A stretch of DNA of 64,000 nucleotides from Cryptomeria japonica (GCF_030272615.1 NC_081408.1:338800793-338864792); one strand, 5' to 3'; shown: positions 45,733 through 58,205, numbered from the stretch's first letter. Notes: generated from the letters alone by a model not told the origin. Program-made: numbers and translations.

Positions 45733-48700
45733 CTAAGGGCCATCATGAGATAATAAGGGAGGAGCATTTCCATTTATACGATCAAAAAATAATTTCTCCT
45801 TAGCCTCTAAGGACATATTGCTTTCACCTTGCCACATAAAAGGGGCTGATAAGTTAACTCCTAATTTAGCAAAAGTATCGGCAACCTTGTTTGCTTCCCT
45901 ATAGGTATGCACAATAACACACCTATCAAAGCTTTCAGTAATCTTAAGGGCTCTAATAATAATATTTTTAATTTTTCAACAAGGCTAAGCCAAACCTTTT
46001 AGGCAATTGTTAATATTTAAGGAATCCCCTTCTATCCAAACTTTTTTAAATTGCAATTTCTTAATGATTATAAGACTTTCCATAGCAGCCATAGCTTTAG
46101 CTATATGATTGGTCTGGGAGCCCAAGGGCGGGACTACCACAACCACACAAAACCCTCTAGAATCTCTAATCACTCCCCCCCCCCTCCAGTAGGTCCAGGG
46201 TTCCCCTTAGGTGCCCCATCATTATTAAAGGCTTTATTTGCCCTTAAACCAAGACACTCCCCCCAAAGATTTAGGTAAAAAAACCTTCTCCCAGGAAACC
46301 AAAGGCATCCTTTTCCTATCTTCAACTCCAAACCATAAGAATCTTTTTTGAATTTTCTCAATAGTGTCAGCATATTTGGAGGGGATCATAAAAAGACTCA
46401 AAGCATAAATAGGAAGATTTTGAAGTGAATATTTTAGCAATTGTGATTTCCCAACTTGGCTAAGCAAGGAACCTTTCCATCTTGCCAACTTCTTATTGAA
46501 GATTTCCACAATGGAGTTCCAAAAGAAATCAGGAGGGGATAATCCCAATGGGAGACCTAAGTAAATTGAGGGAAAGGACTCCACTGAACATCCAATGATG
46601 TCAGAAATTTTTCTCTGCCTCCGAGGGTGAGTATTGATAAAAAAGACCAAACTTTTGTTCCAATTAATAATCTGACCAAATGCTTGAGTATAGAAGTGTA
46701 AAGAACCTTTGAAAGATCTAGATTCATGAAAAATGATAGAGCCAAGGGGTATCATCCACAAATTACTCATGTGAACAGACAAGATTGGAAGAAGAGGGTC
46801 TCAATCCTGTGATTTCCCTAGTACTAGCCATCTTTTGAAGATATCTGCTCAAACTTTCTGCCATGATAGTAAACAAGATGGGGGAGATGGGATCCCCTTG
46901 TCTTAAACCCCTTGAAGTCTTGAAAAATCTAGAGGGGGACCCATTAATGATAATAGAGAAAGTAGGAGTGGAGATAAGTTGCCACATAATATTGGAGACT
47001 CTATCATCAAATCCATAAGCTTGGAGGATCCTTCTCAGAAAAAACCAATCAACTTTGTCATAGCCTTTGGCAAGATCAATCTTAATAAGAAGCCCCTCTT
47101 TCTTGGAGACAACTAGAGAGTGAATATTCTCATGAACTATAATAATGGAATTCAGGATTTGCCTCCCTATAACAAAATCATTTTGTTGTGGGGAAATGAG
47201 GGAGGGGAGAACAACCAGCATCCTAGAAGTGACAACCTTGAAAATAATCTTGTACAAGGAATTACAGAGACTAATAGGTCTAAGTATGTCCAAAGAGTCT
47301 ACCCTAGAGATTTTGGGGATAACAACCAGAAAAGTTGAGTTAATTTCCTTGAGAAGAGATTCAGACCCAAAGAATTCCTTGATAGCATTAGCAATATCCT
47401 TCTCCACATTGTTCCAAAAAGACTGGAATAAAAACATGGGGTACCCATCTAGACCAGGGGCTTTATCTCCTTGAAAGGAAAAGATAGCCTTTTTAATCTC
47501 TTCAGCTATAATAATAGTCGATAAGCTTTTTTTATGATCATCCCCAATAACTTTTGAGATATTTTCCAGCAAAGAGTCTTGACTTCTTATGCAAAGATTA
47601 GGCTCAGTAGTCAAAAGAGAAGCAAAATAACGAATAGCCTCAACCACAATCTCCTCCTCTTTATTAATGACATTTCCATCTAACACCAGCTGGGATATTC
47701 TATTTGCAGCTTTGTATTCCATAGTATACATGTGGAAATATTTGGTGTTTTTGTCCCCAGTAGAAAGCCACAAAGCTCTTGACCTTTGTCTCCAGAATTC
47801 TTCCTCATTGGCTATAATACCATGATATCTAGCAAGAATTTCATTTTCTTTATCTCTTGACACAGATTTATATCCCTCTTTCTAAATACTATTCTGAACC
47901 AGTTTTAACTCCATTTGTAAAGCAGATTTAGTAGCAAAAATGTCTCCAAAGACTTCTTTATTCCAAGATCTGACTTTGTCCTTGATAAATATTAATTTCT
48001 TAGCCACTTTAAACATCGCAGTACCCTCCATAGAAATATTCCACCATCTAAATATATTTTCCTCCAAGGAAGGGTGAGATAACTACATTTTCTCAAATCT
48101 GAAGGGAAAGTTGTGTTTCTTAATGAGATTATCAGTAGTAAAGGATATGGGGAAATTATTCGACCCAACTCTATTAATGATGGATAAAGAACAATTGTAT
48201 TTATCAAGCCATTCATTATAAATAAGGGATCTATCTAACCTTACCTGGATCAGCTCATCATCATCCCTCTTGTTAGACCAAGTATAGGAATCCCCTTGTA
48301 GCTCAACATCTAGAAGAGCCATATTATTGATGAACTCCATAAAATCCATTATGATATCCACATGAGCTTGAAATCCCCCAATTTTTTTCAGTTTCCTAGA
48401 GAGGGGTATTAAAATCTCCCATAATTACCCAACTTTCAAGAGCAAAAAACCCCCTCATCTTCTCAATCTTTTTCCAAAACTTATACCTAGTCACCTTCGT
48501 ATTGGGGGCATAGATATTAGATAGGACCCTATAGAATTCATCCCTTTTATGATGTAACCCAATAGAGATCAAGTTACAATCAACAACAATAGTTTCACCC
48601 TCAATGGTATTCTTATTCCAGAAGATAGCAACACCACCAGAGGCACCATCAAAGCTACTACCAATAGCCCCTCCTGATTTAAAAAGGTTAATTTTTTGAC

Positions 48701-48829
48701 TTTTTCTTTACTCATCTTAATTTCTTGGATTAAAACAACATCTGGCTTATAGTCTCTTACCAGATTTTGGAGAATATCTTGTTTGTGGAGGCCATTAAGG
48801 CTCCTGATGTTCTACTAAATGATCTTCAT
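45733..48829 (-). pseudogene. LINE ORF2: endonuclease, RT, RNase H
   Basis: ATG at 48827-48829 overlaps the ORF1 stop as ATGA. The endonuclease (about 48829-48100) shows DYKPDVVLIQEIK, VIMGDFN, SYTWSN and RLDRSL, but its final SDH motif reads SNN and two stops follow MKII. RT is intact from 47863 to 46763 (LRPISLCN, DLAKGYDKVDW, GLRQGDPISP). The TAA ending that block stands just before the catalytic FVDDT. The 46782-46234 block continues in another frame. RNase H (about 46270-45733) keeps FNNDGAPKGNPGP, AMAAMESL and EGDSLN. It would nick target DNA and prime reverse transcription there. Dead copy. Confidence 0.9.
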
Positions 48830-49515
48830 TTTCTACTTGGGGAATAGGTTTCCCAAATAGTCCACTGGCTCCCATCAGCAATGTTTTGTTTGCTTTCAAA
48901 TTCCCTAAGCCATCTAGCAAATTTCCTTCCTAGTGGAGATTTAGAATAGCCAACATCCACTTTAGACCTAGTTCTGGTTTGCACTCCACTATTAGGACCC
49001 ATTTTCTTATTTTTCTTTCTTCCAATCATTGTAAGAGATTCTTCATCATCTTCTTCATTGCATACAGATCTTTTATCATCTTGATCAAGGTCGATACCCC
49101 CATCATAACCTGGAGTTTGGGGGTTCCCCTTAAGGGCATTAGGGATCATCAACTTGATTGAGTCTTGAGATTCCAAACCATTCAATCCATCAGGGGAAAA
49201 TTTATTTTCAAGGACCACAGACAATCCCTTATCCGATATTGGATCATCTCCACTAGCTAGAGAAACTTCAATTTCTCCTTCTTCAAGATTATTTACCTCT
49301 ATAATACCCTCACAATCAAGAATAGAAGTATAAATCAAGCCTTGAGGAATGACAAAGCAATCAACACATGTAGGTTTAACTCTCTCACCCCCCAAAGCTT
49401 TTGATATGTGTGTTTGAGAAAGAGATGGGATGTGTTTGTTAACAAAAAGGACGATCTCTCGATTCATAGTGTTTGCCATTTTTACCTTAGCAAAACCTAT
49501 AGAGGTCAGGGTCAA
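48826..49515 (-). pseudogene. LINE ORF1, C-terminal part
   Basis: A 229-residue open frame ending TGA at 48826-48828, overlapping the ORF2 start. It has an acidic middle (EEGEIEV, DQDDKRS, NEEDDEES) and a basic end (GRKKNKKMG, RTRSKV). The position and character fit the C-terminal tail of a plant L1 ORF1 RNA-binding protein. The N-terminal domain and any zinc knuckle are missing because the Gypsy LTR begins at 49561. Confidence 0.7.
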
Positions 49516-49560
49516 AATCCCCTTTTTCTATTGCATCTCCCCTTGCAAGGTACCATCATC

Positions 49561-50649
49561 TGTTGACTCTAAATTTTACCTTGGAAACAAATAGCCTTAT
49601 GGGAAATTCAGTGATGGGGGACCAGTTGCGTGGGTTTCACTAAATGACCAACGGGATTGAGAAGTTGGCTCTTCCTTATGGGTTTGGAGGAAAGGGAAAA
49701 GAAGGAAACTTTTAAAACAATAAATCTAGACTATTGAGGCGATGTGCCAAAGCACTTTTAGAAGACATGAGCATACAAAACCCAAATACATATGATTTTT
49801 GAGCCCATTCAACAATCTACAAGTCTGAATCAGGAACATAACCAAGACACAATCAAATTTTTTTGCAACATAAAGAAATACTTATAATGCATTTACCAGA
49901 TAACAAGTGAAAAACATAGTTTAATCAGCAAAGTCTTAGATAAATGTATTCCCAAAGTTATTGGAATTCTAATAGAACAACACAAAAAAGACCATCAAAG
50001 CATGTTGAAAGAAGTATCACAAAGGCCGTAGGCACAATTTGAATAACCTTCTTTAGAAAACAGTAATAGTTTTAAAAGGCTAAAATTCCTACTAAGCAAA
50101 CTTAATTGTTCTTCTTGAAAAGTTCTGAACCCCTACTAACAGGGAAAAAACCAGCATAAATAGATCCCATGGCTCTGGAAACAGCTCCCAAACACGCCAA
50201 AAAGGCATAACAACCCCTGAATAGAAAACCATGTCATGTCACCCTAAAGATCGCACCCAGCAAAACGGCCCGAAGACTTCACTCTCGGCCTGCAATGATC
50301 TTCATATGGTCATAAATCGAAAAGATTTTGCTAACTGCAGAGGGGCAAGCTAGGAAATCTTTTCAAACAGAAACACACTCGCCAAAACATGATGGTGCCA
50401 GGTAAACGCTTGCTTACTGCGCTAAAAGGTGGACCCCGAAAAGAAGCCTAGTTAGCAATGTCTTTCCATTTGTCACCGTCATGCTACTCAAAAAATTGAA
50501 CACCAAATACAGATCAAGGGAGTAATGTCGAGCTAACAATTATCTTGTATGCCCTACACTACTGGAAAGTTGAAAAGGCAAAATTAAGCAACATGACCGA
50601 AAACCTTAGTTACAGGAATTTTAATGTGAACATTTCTTGGTGACTAACA
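49561..50649 (-). repeat. 3' LTR of the large Gypsy element (inner edge tentative)
   Basis: The outer edge TGTTGACTC is fixed by the match to 63860. The inner edge is placed at GACTAACA (50649), which gives complementary TGTT...AACA ends and 1089 bp. Beyond it the accessory reading frame begins. Outer flank TCATC may be the TSD, uncheckable here. Confidence 0.55.
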
Positions 50650-50669
50650 GGGGAAATTCTTCCTATGGA

Positions 50670-53600
50670 ATATGGGAACCCAAAACTATTGGCTCGCAGA
50701 CCAGACCTTATGCCAAAATAGGATGGAGTAGATCAAAGGCCTGCTATAAAGGCAACCATTCATCCTCGGGGAGTGGAACCTGTGCCTCTAAATTCTGGAA
50801 ATGTTGATCCAGACAAATCACTTCATCAAAAGGTAAGGGTGCAGGTTCATCCTGGACTTGCTTTAGGAGAGCAAAGAGCTAGGCCAGAGGGTGTAAAAGA
50901 CACTCCACCTTGACTGCTGAAATAGGATTGCCTAAGCGCTATAGGAAAGCTCTATCTTGTTGAAAATTCTCAACCTGGCTTAATATTTGCTCAATCCCTA
51001 ACACAGTATCATCCGTGGGAAATGGATAAGGCGAGCCCAATGAAACAAACCTCTCTAAATGTCGCTTGACGTCCAGAACTGAAAACTGTAAGGGTGCAAG
51101 GGCTACCAAAACCTACATGATTACCCTATGCCAGTTGATGAGAATATTCATCTCTCTAATCAATTGCCAACCATCGGCAATCCCCTTTTCCCTTAATTCT
51201 TCATCTTGAGCAGAATACAACAACTGAATAAGATATTGCGCTAACAGGAACTTAGGACCAATGACAAGCATAGAACTACTAATGAGGGCATTGGCCTTGG
51301 CACAGAGGGATTGCGCTTCACTAAGGAACCTTAGCACAGGTTGCAGTGAGGGGCAGTACTATTTTACCTATTCCAATTGAGAAACATATAACTCTATCAA
51401 CATGGTAGAAAAGTCTTGGGAAACCTACTCTAGAGGTGGAATGCTCAGCAATCATGAAATTTCATCATCCTTCACAACCATCTCCTACTGGAGCCTACTG
51501 CATTTGCTTTGTTCAATGACCACTTGGTTCTCCAAAGTGAGGATCTTTTCCTCTCCATCTCGGACAACTTGTTGCAGCTATGATGTATGATCTTGTTCAT
51601 GCCGCAAAAGAGTCTCCACCTCTAAAATACACTCACCAGATTGTCTAAGACTAGCCTCTCTTGCTTTTAGTTCTGTTTCAAATTTCATCTTTTCTTCAGA
51701 CAATGATACTTGAGCCTCACTCAGTTGGCGGCCTTCAAAAGAATCTCTTCACGTAGCTGCATTTGGACCTGAGTAACATCCCTAGAGGCTACCTTTAATT
51801 GTTCTATCTCTACATCCCTCTCTTGCAATTCCTTCAGAGCCATGTTCCTTTTCGCCTCTTGCATTTTTAACTGAGAGCTCACATTGTTGAAGGCTGATTG
51901 TATCTTCCCTTTTTCTGAATTATCTTGGGCCAACAAGCTTTGCAGACGATTGATTTCTAAGCTTCGTCCTTTATCTTCCTTTCTTTGTTGGGCGAGGGAA
52001 TCTTGGAGACTAGCATTCTCTGCTTGGATCTTTTCTAGAGGGCAACTTTCTTTGATAAAATCTATGGATACAGCTTTTAAAGTCTCCTCCATCATCTCTA
52101 CTTTGTCATATGTCATGGCACTTTGAAGGCTAATGTTGATGGCATGTAGTGTGTAACCATTTGGTCTCATTTGAGATTCCAGCTTGAAAACCTTGGGGAA
52201 AAGATTTGCAAAGTAGAGGCAATCCTTTTACTCGCTGAAATGTGTCTGCAAATAAGGGCGGGCTGGACAAGAACCTTCCTTTTCCTTTTGCTTTCCCATC
52301 TTACCAAGGCAAGCACTTCTATCATAAGAAACCTACTGCTAGAACTCATTTGGATTATCGATAGCCTGACCCTCAAAAGCTGCTCCCGGAGGAACTGCAA
52401 AAGGGAATTGTGAAATAGGCCCAGTGAAAGCAGACTGGATGGGATGGGCCAGAGTAGATGGGAAAAATAATGAGACAAAGGGGGAAGCTCCTAATGGGAA
52501 AGGGCTTGAGGATGCTACTCCCATAACCTAAGGAGAAGATTCTCCAAAACCTAGCCTATGCGACACAGGGATTGTTTCTGATATTGGCAAGAAAAAAGCT
52601 GTGGATATAAATGTCATGGTTGGGAAAGGAGCAGAGGCCTACGGGAGAACATTTTGGGATCAATCGGCATACCCATTGGAGCTAAAGTGAGAGCAGTAGG
52701 GACTGAGGCCTACATTGCGGTCATGGGGAAAGCTAAAGAAATATCCTAAGCAAAAGATGAGGGAAAAAAGGGATGTACCTGAGCAGTGGAAGATGTCGGC
52801 CACTGAAGATCTGAGGATGTTTCTAGGATTTGAGAGGGTGGGCTCCCCCCTGAAAAGCTAGGATGTTGCCTCTTCTTTAGAGGGCTTTCATGTGACTATT
52901 TCTCGGACCACCTTTTACCAGCCTGCGAATGAGGTCTACAAGCTGCGCTATCCAAAGGAAGGAGAATTTGTGGCTCTGGGTTTTGCCTTTCAAAATTTAT
53001 AACCTCTACCTCCTGCCGTGGGGCAACCTCGGGAGATGAGTCCTTTCCTGAGGAACTATCACCTATCTCATCATCATATTTATTTACCTTAAACCATTCC
53101 TACTCAAAATGCTCATCTAGGGGGGCATTTCCAATGCTGTCTCTAGACTGATTCACCTCTTGCTGATAGACCCAAAAATCTTCCCTTTACTTCCTGGGCC
53201 AAGCTAAAGTTTTCATATTTTCCAACAACGCCCGAGGGATAGGCTTTGCGGGGTTGAATTTCTACAAGGGGGAATAAAATTTTAACCATGGGGGGTGTCT
53301 TAAGACAGGAAAGTCATCAAGGTCCACATACAATCTCGGGTCGTCAAACCGGGGGTTCATGCACTGCACCCATGAATTTTGAGGCTCATGCCTAATAGCA
53401 TTCTTTCTTTTTCTGAGGCAGTCATTGGGGTCATAGCTCCAAGAGTCATCAATTACTACAGAACCGAGTTGTGCCATTTTCAATGTTAGGATATCTTCTG
53501 CAATTTTCCTTCTCACTAGAGTGATTCGGCCAATGGCCTTGTTATCTTCGGTGATAGAGGTATCATGCTTACCTGCTCCAATGGCCCTTTCGATCCTCAC

Positions 53601-54785
53601 CAACTACCTTGTGATTTCAAGAGCTAGGGTTTGTTCAGTTACATAAGTAGGTAGCCTAAAGGGCTCTTCGAAGAAACCATGTACCCAGATGAAAGAAAAA
53701 TTAGGACCCAAGAACCAATCGCAAGGGGGGTGCTCATTTTGCATCTAGTTCATCTGGACCTAGGAGAAACGGGCTAATGGCTCATTGAAGATCACTCCAA
53801 GGTCCTTGAGCATGGGAGTCATGAACAAATTTGAAAACTCATATGAATCATAGGAGTCCAGTAGAAGAGGTGTCCAGCAAGACATCGACATTCTATTTTT
53901 GGATTCATTATAAGTGGCCAACCGCATGAACTGACCAAACAAGGCCTCATTTTGGTATAATAGTAGGTGCACTAATACTGAAGAGAATCTGAAGCACCGC
54001 AATTGCTGGAACTTTGATAATTGCTTAATAATTGCCTTGGAAATAGTCACAAAGAAGTAAAAGTGAAACAGTTCCCTTTGTTTCCTACATTTGAAGAGAA
54101 AACCCATCATTGCGGTTGTGATATCCCAGTCGCTGTCATGACCGCACAGCCAGGCAAGGGTAGAAGAGATATTCTTGAGGTCCTCTTGCCTTAGATCACT
54201 GTAGGACAAAGGGAACTTCAGAAGTCCAGAAGACAGACTTTGATTGAGAGTGCTTTGATAGAATGTCAAAGCGTCTCTCCTGGTGCTCTAGAACTCCTCC
54301 ATTGAGCTTTCTGAGAAAACCTTTGTTGCTTCGAAGATCGGGCAGCACATCATCTCCCTAATGGCCTTTGGAGATACTACCAATCTCAAGATGGAGTCAT
54401 TGATAGAGCATGAGGTGGGATCGAAAACCTCTGCACAAGCTGCTATGAGCTCAGGGCAGTATGGGACCATCGAAACCATGCATTGGGGAGCACCACTACT
54501 CTAGAAATGTACTGCCATTGAGTGGGGGTCTGTTCTATGATGAAGCATCCTAGAGCATGCAGCCTCTCTAAGACTCTTAGGCTACTTACGAACTTCGGGT
54601 TCAAAAATATTTTCCAAGGAGTCTAGAATGGCGAATGCATTCTGAGTTGTCGCTTTGGTCTTGGTCTTCGTTCTTGGATACTCCATTCTTGGAGGGATGG
54701 CATGCATAGAATAAGATAACTCCCTGAAAACATCAACCTAGAAACCTCCAGGAACAACACTTGTGTACACTGCTTTAGGCTCCAT
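50670..54785 (-). pseudogene. Sense accessory ORF with coiled coil, downstream of integrase
   Basis: ATG at 54785 opens a frame kept to about 53262 apart from stops. It covers a hydrophobic, helix-rich region (54480-53760; CGHDSDWDITTAMMGFL, LLDSYDSYEFSNLFMTPMLKDLG) and a charged segment (53603-53262). After a frameshift come a Pro/Ser-rich linker (about 53000-52340) and a clear coiled coil (52170-51721; ENASLQDSLAQQRKED, KELQERDVEIEQLK). Another frame continues with helical sequence (51337-51113) to near 50670. Total about 1300 codons with many stops. It is in the element's sense direction, between integrase and 3' LTR, where some plant Gypsy elements carry env-like or accessory ORFs. No membrane anchor is evident. 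Function unknown. Confidence 0.55.
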
Positions 54786-55427
54786 TACAGGCAGAAAGCT
54801 TCCTTCCTTTGTTGAAAAAATTCTAAAGTCCAGAGAGAAAAGCACTTGGGCTTCCTTTTTTCTTTCTTTTAAAAAATAGACTGAGAAGAGGGAAGAACCT
54901 CAAGCCTTAAAAGAAAAACACACCTAGATTTTTGTAAAAGCGAATGCTTAAAGGAAAGTATCTGCTTACAAGCGCGCCAGCTCAAATTGCTGCTGCAAAA
55001 AACTCCCACAGATGAAGGGCACCGCCATTCCCGCTTCCCAAGACTGCCTTTGGCTAACTTGTCGTTACTCAAGGAAAATTCATTTAGGCAAATCTTTTCT
55101 TTGATCGAGAGGATCGACCAATAATAAAGTTCATGTGAGCTCAGACAGTCTGGTGGAACTTGGTATTTAAAACATGATGTACCTATACATATGCGTGGCT
55201 CTTGCTTGTATCAACCTCCCTCTCAAGGTAACTAGCAGTACATCGACATTCTGAGAACAAGCTCATTCGCATGATGCAAATTAATGGAGATGTGATAAAA
55301 ACATTGGGATTTGGGAAGGCATGCGCTTTGAGCATTCAAAATCTTCTAGTAAAATTCTGCTATAAATATGTCTTTTCAGACATTCTTTCACCACATTACA
55401 AGCTTTAACAACGGAGCTTCTGCAATC
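54786..55427. promoter_or_regulatory. Spacer between divergent accessory ORFs
   Basis: The minus-strand accessory ORF starts at 54785 and the plus-strand ORF at 55428, so this spacer of about 640 bases lies upstream of both. A TATA box faces right at 55361. A weaker CTATTTTTTAAAAG faces left near 54875-54890. It could be a bidirectional promoter; that is inference. Confidence 0.4.
55361..55368 (+). promoter_or_regulatory. TATA box of the antisense ORF
   Basis: TATAAATA, 60 bases before the ATG at 55428, spacing that leaves room for a start site and a short 5' UTR. Confidence 0.5.
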
Positions 55428-56099
55428 ATGGATACTCTAGTTAGGCTTGTCAGCAATAAAGCACAAGTTGCTTTCTTAGGAAATATCTTCGATCGGAGAT
55501 TATAGAGGATGACGCATAGGAAGAATACTTTAATAATATCCGCCATTAAGTGGATACTTGGAGAATATTTTATTGATAATACAAACCGATACCGAGTGAA
55601 TACAGACATCTACTCGCGGTTCATAGCCATGCTGGATTGCGGTCAGTCTAGGCTGCTAGCTTTGCAGCTGACTCAAGCTCTCTTTTCCAAAGATTACTTG
55701 GGTAGACTAGAGAATGTGGTTGCATACTATGTCCCTTTCTAAGGGCTTCCACTGCCATCCGACCTGTAGTGGTTTGTCACACACAATGAGGAGGTAGCTT
55801 GGCATTCGCTCATTAGTGGGCTGAAAATAATAATGTTGTCCTCTCATCGGTATCGTGTTGAGCTTGTCGTAGAATTTATTCTACGTGTCCATTTGATAGC
55901 CTTGGTCCCAGAAGGTATAGACTGGTATATTGGATTCGGGGACTATATCTTCCCAAGGATTCTAACGCCAGATCAACAACCAAACGTGGTTGCTATTTTC
56001 ATGCCCAGTGAGCTTGAGAGAGCCTCTGATTCTAAGTGGTCGGGAGAAGAGGAAACTTTTGATGATGATGAGGATGAGACTGAAGAGAGCTATTGAAGA
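55428..56099 (+). pseudogene. Antisense acidic ORF inside the Gypsy element
   Basis: ATG 55428 opens a 223-codon frame on the strand opposite to gag-pol, broken by three in-frame stops (about 55503, 55740 and 55767). The residues (AIKWILGEYFIDNTNRYRV, EFILRVHLIALVPEG, DYIFPRILTPDQQPN) look like a folded globular protein and not a shadow frame. The last 22 residues are strongly acidic (FDDDEDETEESY). It has its own TATA box, a short leader and AT-rich, poly(A)-like sequence after it (AATGAA near 56175). I do not recognise the family. The Tat-lineage element Grande is known to carry an antisense gene in the equivalent region. Confidence 0.5.
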
Positions 56100-56342
56100 T
56101 ACGATGAACTGTCGTCCTGGACTTGAGCAAAATGATTGTAGAAAAGGAGGGGCCAAGAGCCTACTTATTTTGTAATGAAAATACAAAAATGCTTTAATAT
56201 AATGAACCTTTCGCTTTTCTCCTTTCTCTATTTTCTCTTCTTGCTTGCCTGATACTAGCTGGGAATAAATAAGATAAATAGGCACTAAAAGAAACTATTT
56301 ACAATATATACAATACATACATTTAAAAAGGGCACAAAACAC
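56100..56342. other. Spacer between antisense ORF and integrase end
   Basis: The two reading frames converge here. AT-rich, no motif beyond possible poly(A) signals for the plus-strand ORF. Confidence 0.5.
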
Positions 56343-56709
56343 CTAATGAAAAGGTTTGAGGTGGAAACCATTAACCAGAATTGGGAGGGGGTCCCCATTC
56401 ATGTCTTCTAGCTCGAAAGCATTGAAACCTTTGCAATTTACAATGCGGAAAGGTCCCTCCCATAGGCAATCAAACTTGGCGTGCTGACCAGGCTTAACCG
56501 CCCTCTCATTATATTTCAATACGAGGTCTTTGAGGTTGAAGACCAAATCAGAGCTCTTTTTACTGTCAAACCATCTTTTGATGACTTCCTATCTATCTTG
56601 GAGAGCAATGAAGGTTGCCTCCCATGCTTCTTCTAGCTCCATAATCTCTGCCAATCTTACGGCCATAGGGCCGTTTTCAGCCACTTCCATTGATTTTAGT
56701 AATTGCAAT

Positions 56710-58205
56710 TGTAGACACCTAAATATGGTCAATGCTTGCGGAATCGTACTTTAACATTTGCGCATTGCCTTATTTTAGGGTTTTTGCATCGCATTAACAT
56801 TTCTCCTATGATTCGCACTTCGTCTTTATCATTTGCGAGCATTGAGTCTTTCTTATGCATTTCTTCATTTATCTCACTTTCAAATTTGGTCTTGTCGACA
56901 ACAATCTTCAGTCATGATTTTGGTCAATCTTATCTTGTCACATCAATGTGCGTGTTAATTTGTCATCATTTTGAACATTGTCAATCCTAATTAGGGTTTT
57001 GTCCTCTTGTCGATCTTGTCGTTTTGCGATCAATTTGTCATCGATCGTTATCATTTTCAATCTTGTCATTTTGTGATCTATTTTGTCATCTATCCTTTTC
57101 TTCTTGTTAATTTTGTCATTTTTGCGATCAATTTGTCATCGATCGTCGTCTTTCTCAATCATGTCAATTTGGATCAATTAGTCATTGTTCCTCATCAATT
57201 GGTGCATTTATCAATCAAATCATTTATAACATTGGTCCTTTGTTTATCAGAATCGAATCGATATCGATTATCCTTTGTCAAGACCTAATTGTCATCCTTG
57301 CATTGCTAATTCATCTTCTAGGGTTTCGTGATTTAATCATTTAACCTTGTTTGTCATTTCTCCCTTTAGGATTAATAAATTATTTATTTATCCTAAATCT
57401 TCTCATCGCAATTAAATGTTCATTTAATTGGCTAATTATTCCTCTTTTTGTGAATTAATTAATAAATGACAAATTATTAATTAATTCACCTAATTTCTCT
57501 TAATTCCTAATTTCCTAATTTTCATCAATTTCTTAATTCCTAATTTTCCTCTTTTTCTAATTTTCTAATTTTCTAATTTCTAATTCAATTTTCTCCTATT
57601 TCTCTCCTAATTTCATGGGAATGACATTTCAATTTGTCATAATTTGTCATAATTGACAATCAATCAATTTCGACATAGAAATTTGTCATAATTTGTCATA
57701 AATTATCAATCAATCAATTTTGCATAGAAAGTGTATAATTTGTCATAATTTGTCATAATTGACATTTTTGATTTACAATTTCCATTTGAATCTCTTCATG
57801 CTAATTTGATCATCTCTCCAATTTGTCTATAAATTGGATGAATTTCTTCAATCCTGATCTAATAATCACATTATCAATCTAATAATCACTTTTTCTAATC
57901 ACTTTGTCGAATCAATCACGCTTCGAGTATTCTTGTGCCAATGTCAATCTTGCTTTCACATTAGTTTTTTTGCACTTGAAGGTGAGATCCACAAACAAGG
58001 CTATTTGGAGAAGAAAGAAGGACAATGGAGCCACATGAAGGAGACATTCAGATTTGCATTTGGTTTGCTTAATTTTCAAATCTTGAATGTTTTGTTTTCA
58101 TGTCTTTATTGATTGTGTTAGGATTGATCATTGCATTTGAGCTTTTGTGATTGAGCTAGCTTAATTTGATATTTGCTTTGATGATTTCCGATTTCCTATG
58201 CTACA
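56710..58205 (+). mobile_element. Solo LTR inserted in the integrase gene
   Basis: Starts TGTAGACACC and ends GCTACA, 1496 bp. It is flanked by GCAAT (56705-56709) and ACAAT (58206-58210), a TSD with one transition. The integrase reading frame stops at one edge and resumes at the other, confirming both edges. A TATAAAT near 57831 suggests plus orientation. It shares its opening with the LTR remnant at 11226-12020. No internal sequence remains, so the two LTRs of the original recombined. Confidence 0.82.
57015..57775 (+). repeat. TTGTCAT-rich repeats within the solo LTR
   Basis: GCGATCAATTTGTCATCGATCGT occurs twice about 97 bases apart (near 57028 and 57125). AATTTGTCATAATTTGTCATAA blocks recur three times between 57635 and 57770, spaced by AATCAATCAATTT. 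A short AT hairpin lies at 57461-57488. Confidence 0.65.

Larger units (their letters stand above)
43780..49560 (-). mobile_element. L1-type LINE, 5'-truncated, possibly with a third ORF
   Basis: On the minus strand: C-terminal part of ORF1, then ORF2 with endonuclease, RT and RNase H, then a further ORF, then a 3' UTR with AATAAA and a short A-tail (plus-strand TTTTTT at 43780-43785). The 5' end is cut at 49560 by the start of the large Gypsy LTR. The rest of the 5' end would lie beyond the Gypsy element, outside the window. Confidence 0.85.

Noticed and set aside
46186-46200. Poly-C run as a regulatory element
   Set aside because: Lies in the RNase H coding region of the LINE, within a Gly-rich stretch (GGGG), so it is just coding sequence.
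55388-55609. Minus-strand ORF opposite the antisense gene
   Set aside because: No motif; overlaps the better-supported plus-strand frame with TATA box.
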